DNA from: Nocardioides scoriae
GTDB taxonomy: Bacteria > Actinomycetota > Actinomycetes > Propionibacteriales > Nocardioidaceae
Length of the DNA stretch: 64,000 nucleotides
NCBI RefSeq assembly: GCF_900104965.1
Contig: NZ_LT629757.1
Coordinates: 496,001 to 560,000 of the forward strand
Direction of reading: 5' to 3'
Position numbers and translations under genes: made by a program. The notes below the pieces were generated by a model. The model did not search any database and was not told where the DNA came from. It saw only the letters and a program-made list of their open reading frames with translations. Shown one piece after another: positions 59,175 to 64,000 of this stretch; position 1 is the first letter of the stretch, and every line of letters begins with the position of its first letter.

Positions 59175-59603
59175 ATGAGGAGGCGGACCGGCTACGTGAC
59201 GGCGTGGGTGCTCGCGGCGGTGCTGGCCGTCGTCGTGGGGCTGCTGGCCGTCTCGACGGTCGGGGCCAGCATCCGCGGCCGCGGACCGCTCGGCTCCGAG
59301 GTCGTCCCCGAGGGCGTCGAGGGCAGCGTCGCGCCGACCCAGCTCGCCGACCCCGGCCCGAGCCGCGCGCTGCGGGGGGAGTGGGGACGCTTCGTGGTGC
59401 GCTGCCGCGGCAGCTACGCCGTCGGCGTCGAGGCCACCCCCGCGCAGGGGTGGCGCACGGTCAGCTACGAGCGCGGTCCCGACGACGACGTCGACGCCGT
59501 GTTCAGCAACGGCCGCAGCTCGGTCGACCTCGAGGTGTTCTGCAACCGGGGCCGTCCCACCATCGCCGAGCTCGAGCGCAACACCCTGCCCGACGACGAC
59601 TGA
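59175..59603 (+). CDS. Membrane-anchored protein of unknown function
   Basis: The 142-residue protein has an N-terminal helix (VTAWVLAAVLAVVVGLLAVS, residues 8-27) and then an extracytoplasmic domain with WGRFVVRCRGSYAVGVEATP, DAVFSNGRSSVDLEVFCNRG and an acidic tail. Two Cys (RCRG and FCNRG) may pair. It is divergent from the two-component operon and could be sensed or regulated by it, which is a guess. It lies 24 nt before glnA2. ATG 59175 has CAGACT 7 nt upstream. Confidence 0.7.
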   Translation: MRRRTGYVTAWVLAAVLAVVVGLLAVSTVGASIRGRGPLGSEVVPEGVEGSVAPTQLADPGPSRALRGEWGRFVVRCRGSYAVGVEATPAQGWRTVSYERGPDDDVDAVFSNGRSSVDLEVFCNRGRPTIAELERNTLPDDD

Positions 59604-59615
59604 CGACCGACGCCC

Positions 59616-59621
59616 TAGGCT
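59616..59621 (+). promoter_or_regulatory. -10 box of glnA2
   Basis: TAGGCT is 6 nt before ATG 59628, with no ribosome binding site. Confidence 0.5.
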
Positions 59622-59627
59622 CGCCCC

Positions 59628-60965
59628 ATGGGCAAGCAGGAAGACTTCGTGCTCCGCGCACTCGAAGAGCGTGACGTCCGCTTCGTGCGGCTGTGGTTCA
59701 CCGACGTGCTGGGCTACCTCAAGTCGGTCTCGGTCGCGCCGGCCGAGCTCGAGGGGGCGTTCGCCGAGGGCATCGGCTTCGACGGCTCCGCGATCGAGGG
59801 CTTCGCCCGGGTCACCGAGGCCGACATGCTGGCCCACCCCGACCCGTCGACGTTCCAGCTGCTGCCGTGGCGCGGCGAGGGCCCCTCGACGGCGCGGATG
59901 TTCTGCGACATCGGCATGCCCGACGGCTCCCCGTCGTACGCCGACCCGCGGTTCGTCCTCAAGCGCACCCTCCAGAAGGCTGCCGACCGCGGCTTCACCT
60001 TCTACACCCACCCCGAGATCGAGTTCTACCTCTTCCAGGGGCGTCCCGGGATGGGCGAGGAGCCGGTGCCGGTCGACCGCAGCGGCTACTTCGACCACAC
60101 CGCCCAGTCGCGGGGGGCCGACTTCCGCCGCGAGGCGATCGCGATGCTCGAGTCGATGGGCATCTCGGTGGAGTTCAGCCACCACGAGGGCGGCCCGGGC
60201 CAGCAGGAGATCGACCTGCGCTACGCCGACGCGCTCTCGACGGCCGACAACATCATGACCTTCCGCACCGTGGTCCGCGAGGTGGCGCTGAGCCAGGGCA
60301 TCTGGGCCAGCTTCATGCCCAAGCCGTTCACCACCCACCCCGGCTCGGGGATGCACACCCACGTGTCGCTCTTCGAGGGCGACACCAACGCCTTCTTCGA
60401 GGCCGGCGCGGAGTACCAGCTGTCGAAGACCGCGCGGCACTTCATCGCCGGCATCATGCGCCACGCCAGCGAGATCACCTGCGTCACCAACCAGTGGGTC
60501 AACTCCTACAAGCGGCTCATCGGCGGCAGCGAGGCCCCGTCGTACATCTCGTGGGGCCACAACAACCGCTCCGCGATGGTGCGGGTGCCGATGTACAAGC
60601 CCAGCAAGGCGCAGTCCACCCGCATCGAGCTGCGCAGCATCGACGCCGCGTGCAACCCCTACCTCGCCTTCGCGGTCATCCTCGGCGCCGGCATGAAGGG
60701 CCTCGAGGAGGAGTACGAGCTCCCGCGCGAGGCCGAGGACAACGTCTGGTCGCTCAACGACCGCGAGCGCAAGGCGCTGGGCCTGGAGCAGCTGCCGAAG
60801 AACCTCAACGACGCCATCAAGATCGCCGAGGACTCCGAGCTGCTCGCCGACACCCTGGGCGAGCACGTCTACGAGTTCTTCCTCCGCAACAAGCGTGCGG
60901 AGTGGGAGGAGTACCGCGGCCAGGTCTCCGCCTTCGAGCGCGACCGGATGCTGCCCGTCATCTAG
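59628..60965 (+). CDS. glnA2: Type I glutamine synthetase, GlnA2-like
   Basis: The 445-residue enzyme condenses ammonia and glutamate with ATP. FVLRALEERDVRFVRLWFTD then VLGYLKSV and GIGFDGSAIEGFARV follow the GlnA2 pattern of actinobacteria. Metal/ATP residues lie in HPEIEFYLFQGR, VEFSHHEGGPGQQEIDLRYA, MHTHVSLFEG and NRSAMVRVPMY. The adenylylation site region reads NVWSLNDRERK, with Trp where GlnE targets carry Tyr (NLYDLPPEE). It may therefore escape GlnE control although glnE lies downstream. Confidence 0.94.
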   Translation: MGKQEDFVLRALEERDVRFVRLWFTDVLGYLKSVSVAPAELEGAFAEGIGFDGSAIEGFARVTEADMLAHPDPSTFQLLPWRGEGPSTARMFCDIGMPDGSPSYADPRFVLKRTLQKAADRGFTFYTHPEIEFYLFQGRPGMGEEPVPVDRSGYFDHTAQSRGADFRREAIAMLESMGISVEFSHHEGGPGQQEIDLRYADALSTADNIMTFRTVVREVALSQGIWASFMPKPFTTHPGSGMHTHVSLFEGDTNAFFEAGAEYQLSKTARHFIAGIMRHASEITCVTNQWVNSYKRLIGGSEAPSYISWGHNNRSAMVRVPMYKPSKAQSTRIELRSIDAACNPYLAFAVILGAGMKGLEEEYELPREAEDNVWSLNDRERKALGLEQLPKNLNDAIKIAEDSELLADTLGEHVYEFFLRNKRAEWEEYRGQVSAFERDRMLPVI

Positions 60966-61052
60966 CGCTGTCGGCCACCCGCCACGCCTGGGGGCCCACC
61001 CTGAGTACCCGTACGGATGCGGCGCCCCGCCCCACGACGGGAGGGTGGGGCC

Positions 61053-61454
61053 ATGACGACACGCGAGACCTCCGTGCCTGCCCCCTCGGTCACCCGCGGC
61101 CTCAGCAGCCTGCTGCTGCCCGACGGCGCCCAGGCCGACCTCCGGCTCGCGGGCGAGTCCGTCACGGTGACGGTGCGCGGCGAGGTCGACCTGCACACCT
61201 CGTCCTGCCTGCGCCAGACCCTCGCCGCGGCGGTGCAGGAGGAGGCCGACCTGGTGCTGGTGCACCTCGACGAGGTCACCTTCCTCGACTCGACGGGCCT
61301 GGGCGTGCTGGTGGGGGCGTGGAAGGCGCAGCAGGCCCACGGCCGTCGCCTGGAGCTGGTCTGCAGCCGCCCCGAGCCGCTCAAGCTGCTCCGGATCACG
61401 GGCCTGGACCGCGTCCTGACCGTGCACCCCGGCAGGCCGGGGCCGCCGCGGTAG
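61053..61454 (+). CDS. STAS-domain anti-sigma factor antagonist
   Basis: The 133-residue protein has a STAS fold with VTVRGEVDLHTSSCLRQTL and the phosphorylatable Ser in TFLDSTGLGVLVGAW. Unphosphorylated family members release sigma factors from anti-sigma kinases. No kinase or sigma gene is adjacent; the PP2C phosphatase at 10891 is far away. GGGAGGGTGGGG precedes the ATG. It sits between glnA2 and glnE. Confidence 0.9.
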   Translation: MTTRETSVPAPSVTRGLSSLLLPDGAQADLRLAGESVTVTVRGEVDLHTSSCLRQTLAAAVQEEADLVLVHLDEVTFLDSTGLGVLVGAWKAQQAHGRRLELVCSRPEPLKLLRITGLDRVLTVHPGRPGPPR

Positions 61455-61457
61455 GTT
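61452..61457 (+). promoter_or_regulatory. -10 box of glnE
   Basis: TAGGTT is 6 nt before GTG 61464 and overlaps the last codon of the STAS gene. Confidence 0.45.
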
Positions 61458-61463
61458 CGGTCG

Positions 61464-64000
61464 GTGCCGAGCCGAGCCGAACGACCCTGGGGCAGCCTGG
61501 CGCGGCTGGGCTTCCTCGACCCCGAGCGGGCGCACCCGCTGCTGGAGAGCCTCGGCGCGGCCGCGCAGCCGCTGCTGCCGCTGCTGGGGCGCAGCGCCGA
61601 CCCCGACCAGGCGCTCGCCGCCCTGGTCGACCTCGCCGACGCCGCCGAGGACCGCGAGCAGCTGCTGACCGAGGTCGCCGACGACGAGGGCACCTCGATG
61701 CGGCTGCTGTCGGTGCTCGGGGCCAGCCAGGCCCTGGGGGAGCACCTGCGGCGCCACCCCGAGCACTGGCACGAGCTGTGCGACCCCCTGCTCGGCTCGA
61801 CCCGGCCCACCTCGCAGCTGATGCGCGAGGGCCTGCTCCGGGCCGTGGGGGCCGAGCCCGACGACGAGCGGCCGCGCTCCACCCTCTCCCACGCCGAGGC
61901 GCTGGACGCGATGCGGGTGGAGTACCGCCGGGTGCTGCTGCGCCTGGCGGCCCGCGACCTGGCCCACCACCTGGGCGTCGACGACGTGGCCGCCGAGCTG
62001 AGCGACCTGGCGGCGGCCACCCTGGAGGCCGGTCTGGCGGTGGCCCGCACCAAGGTCGGGCCGAGCGCCGACCTGACCCGGCTGGCCGTGGTGGCGATGG
62101 GCAAGTGCGGCGGCCACGAGCTCAACTACGTCAGCGACGTCGACGTCATCTTCGTCGCCGAGCCCTTCCCGGGGGCCGAGGAGCAGCCCTCGCTGCGGGC
62201 CGCGACCCAGTTGGCCTCGGCGCTGATGCAGGCCTGCCACGAGCACACCCGCGAGGGCACCATCTGGCCGGTCGACGCCAACCTGCGGCCCGAGGGCAAG
62301 TCCGGCCCGCTGGTGCGCTCGCTGGCCAGCCACGCCGGCTACTACGGCCGCTGGGCCAAGACCTGGGAGTTCCAGGCCCTGCTCAAGGCCCGACCGGTGG
62401 CGGGCGACCTCGAGCTCGGCGCGGCGTACGTCGACATGGTCTCGCCGCTGGTCTGGGCGGCCGCCGAGCGTGACGGCTTCGTCGAGGAGGTCCAGGCGAT
62501 GCGCCGCCGCGTGATCGCCCACATCCCGGCCGACCAGTCCGAGCGGCAGCTCAAGCTCGGCTCCGGTGGCCTGCGCGACGTGGAGTTCGCCGTGCAGCTG
62601 CTGCAGCTGGTCCACGGCCGGCTCGACGAGGCGCTGCGGCCGCCGACCACGCTCAGCGCGCTGGCGCGGCTGACCGAGCGGGGCTACATCGGGCGCGAGG
62701 ACGGCGCCGAGCTGCACGAGGCCTACGCGTTCCTGCGCACCCTGGAGCACCGCATCCAGCTCCACCAGCTGCGCCGGACCCACGTGGTGCCCGAGGACGA
62801 GCGCGCGCTGCGCCGGCTGGGCCGGTCGCTGGGCTTCACCAAGGACCCCGTGACCGAGCTCGACAAGCTGTGGCACTTCCACCGCCGGGAGGTCCGGCGG
62901 CTGCACGAGAAGATCTTCTACCGGCCGCTGCTGGCGGCCGTGGCGCGGATCAGCAGCGACGAGGCCCGGCTCTCGCCGGAGGCGGCGACCGCCCGCCTCA
63001 AGGCCCTGGGCTACCTCGACCCCAAGGCCGCGCTGCGCCACCTCGAGGCGCTCACCTCCGGGGTGCGCCGCAGCGCCCAGATCCAGCGCCAGCTGCTGCC
63101 GGTGATGCTGCAGTGGTTCGCCGACGCGCCCGACCCCGACGCCGGGCTGTTCGGGTTCCGGCGGATCTCCGAGGCGCTCGGGTCGACGCCGTGGTACCTC
63201 CGGCTGCTGCGCGACGAAGGCCAGGCGGCCCAGCGGATGGCCCAGATCCTCGCGACCAGCCGCTACGCCACCGACCTGCTGCAGCGCGAACCCCAGGCGG
63301 TCGCGCTGCTGGGGGAGACCGAGGGGTTGAAGCCGCTGGGGCGCGAGGCCGTCGAGCGCGAGATGCTGGCCGCCGCCCGCCGCCGCGAGGACCCGCGCGA
63401 GGCCGTCCAGGCCGTGCGGGCGATCCGTCGGCGCGAGCTGCTGCGGATCAGCGTCGCCGACCTGTGCGTGCCCTTCGGGGTGGCCGAGGTGGGCTATGCG
63501 CTGAGCGACGTCACCGACGCGACGCTCGAGGCCACCCTGGCCGCGGTCACCCGGGGCGTCGAGGCGGCCCGCGGGGTCGCGATGCCCACCCGCATCGCGA
63601 TCGTGGCGATGGGCCGCTACGGCGGCTACGAGCTCGGCTACGGCAGCGACGCCGACGTCATGTTCGTGCACGACCCGCTGCCCGGGGCCGACCCGCAGCT
63701 GGCCGCGTCCATGGCCCAGGCGGTGGTCAACGACCTGCGGCGGCTGCTGCAGGAGCAGGGCAAGGAGCCCGTGCTGGAGGTCGACGCCGACCTGCGCCCC
63801 GAGGGCCGCCAGGGCCCACTGGTGCGCACCCTCGAGTCGTACGCCGCGTACTACGCCAAGTGGTCGGCCGTCTGGGAGGCCCAGGCCCTGCTGCGCGCCG
63901 AGCCGGTCGCCGGCGACGCCGACCTCAAGCAGCGCTTCGCCGACCTCGTCGACCCGATCCGCTTCCCCGAGGCCGGCCTCGGCCCCGACGACGTGGTCGA
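61464..64000 (+). CDS. glnE: Bifunctional glutamine synthetase adenylyltransferase/deadenylase, 5' part
   Basis: The window end cuts this gene after about 845 codons; typical GlnE has about 950-1000 residues. The N-terminal deadenylase domain carries MGKCGGHELNYVSDVDVIFV, and a second nucleotidyltransferase site MGRYGGYELGYGSDADVMFV follows about 500 residues later. Both keep the GxxxLxxxSDxD pattern, so both activities should work. It links nitrogen status (through PII) to glutamine synthetase modification. Confidence 0.95.
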   Translation, partial: MPSRAERPWGSLARLGFLDPERAHPLLESLGAAAQPLLPLLGRSADPDQALAALVDLADAAEDREQLLTEVADDEGTSMRLLSVLGASQALGEHLRRHPEHWHELCDPLLGSTRPTSQLMREGLLRAVGAEPDDERPRSTLSHAEALDAMRVEYRRVLLRLAARDLAHHLGVDDVAAELSDLAAATLEAGLAVARTKVGPSADLTRLAVVAMGKCGGHELNYVSDVDVIFVAEPFPGAEEQPSLRAATQLASALMQACHEHTREGTIWPVDANLRPEGKSGPLVRSLASHAGYYGRWAKTWEFQALLKARPVAGDLELGAAYVDMVSPLVWAAAERDGFVEEVQAMRRRVIAHIPADQSERQLKLGSGGLRDVEFAVQLLQLVHGRLDEALRPPTTLSALARLTERGYIGREDGAELHEAYAFLRTLEHRIQLHQLRRTHVVPEDERALRRLGRSLGFTKDPVTELDKLWHFHRREVRRLHEKIFYRPLLAAVARISSDEARLSPEAATARLKALGYLDPKAALRHLEALTSGVRRSAQIQRQLLPVMLQWFADAPDPDAGLFGFRRISEALGSTPWYLRLLRDEGQAAQRMAQILATSRYATDLLQREPQAVALLGETEGLKPLGREAVEREMLAAARRREDPREAVQAVRAIRRRELLRISVADLCVPFGVAEVGYALSDVTDATLEATLAAVTRGVEAARGVAMPTRIAIVAMGRYGGYELGYGSDADVMFVHDPLPGADPQLAASMAQAVVNDLRRLLQEQGKEPVLEVDADLRPEGRQGPLVRTLESYAAYYAKWSAVWEAQALLRAEPVAGDADLKQRFADLVDPIRFPEAGLGPDDVV

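Noticed and set aside
59136-63671. About 1500-codon minus-strand frame opposite glnA2 and glnE
   Set aside because: Shadow frame with a repetitive Gly/Val/Asp/His-rich composition and no domain; the plus strand holds intact enzymes.

Overview
The window is a piece of a very GC-rich actinobacterial chromosome. The best guess from sequence alone is a Nocardioides-like member of the Propionibacteriales, which is an inference. The evidence is a strong G/C bias at third codon positions, frequent GTG starts, actinobacterium-specific families (DUF3145, DUF3052, homodimeric AceE, the Nif3/zinc-ribbon/phosphatase trio), several predicted F420-dependent enzymes and many leaderless promoters. Several genes also occur close together in Mycobacterium tuberculosis (aceE, DUF3052, ahpE, Nif3, Rv2229c-like, panB, glnA2, glnE). 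I see no prophage, insertion sequence, integrase or CRISPR array. This is mostly core chromosome with a few accessory pockets.

Layout. 1-4.3 kb: 5' end of a PAS-like gene, tRNA-Met(CAT), an SDR lacking the usual YxxxK, a structured intergenic region, oligopeptidase B and a hexapeptide acetyltransferase. 4.3-11.7 kb: HAD-IIA phosphatase, an orphan adenine methylase coupled to a membrane histidine kinase, two DUF21/CBS proteins and a PP2C phosphatase. 11.8-22.2 kb: DUF3145, a carrier protein, an alpha/beta hydrolase, aceE, a flotillin/NfeD pair, DUF3052, an acyl-CoA ligase, AhpE and tRNA-Val. 22.4-27.5 kb: two small Cys-containing proteins, then ligase, NUDIX, Nif3, zinc ribbon and histidine phosphatase in a tight run. 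27.5-28.2 kb: two inverted arrays of a 32-bp repeat around a decayed reading frame. 28.2-34.4 kb: YaaA, an RNB ribonuclease, a GAF histidine kinase, the RNase P RNA gene (rnpB), a catalase-like protein and an F420/PPOX protein. 34.4-40.4 kb: a third acyl-CoA ligase, two luciferase-like F420 enzymes, a deaminase, a monooxygenase, DUF3500 and a 50-residue Gly/Ser/Thr protein. 40.4-47.6 kb: a histone H1-like protein, the ATP-grasp/alpha-E/transglutaminase cluster, map with a divergent small protein, a secreted M15 peptidase and a small membrane protein. 47.6-53.2 kb: a second repeat-bearing gap, a secreted sugar dehydrogenase, the DUF1501/DUF1800 pair and panB. 53.2-64 kb: nadE, a GATase, two paralogous secreted proteins, an OmpR-type two-component system, a membrane-anchored protein, glnA2, a STAS protein and the 5' part of glnE.

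How the genes relate. Central nitrogen and cofactor metabolism (glnA2-glnE, nadE, panB) and carbon entry into acetyl-CoA (aceE) sit among acyl-CoA ligases and F420 enzymes that suggest lipid or hydrophobic-substrate catabolism. Regulation is represented by three histidine kinases, one response regulator, PP2C and STAS proteins. The least understood system is the ATP-grasp/alpha-E/transglutaminase cluster. The most unusual DNA features are the inverted 32-bp arrays, a 40-bp dyad repeat found in two convergent intergenic gaps, and a two-way promoter with overlapping -10 boxes between map and a small protein. About sixteen genes show a TANNNT box 6-8 nt before the start codon, which points to widespread leaderless transcription and was used here to choose starts.
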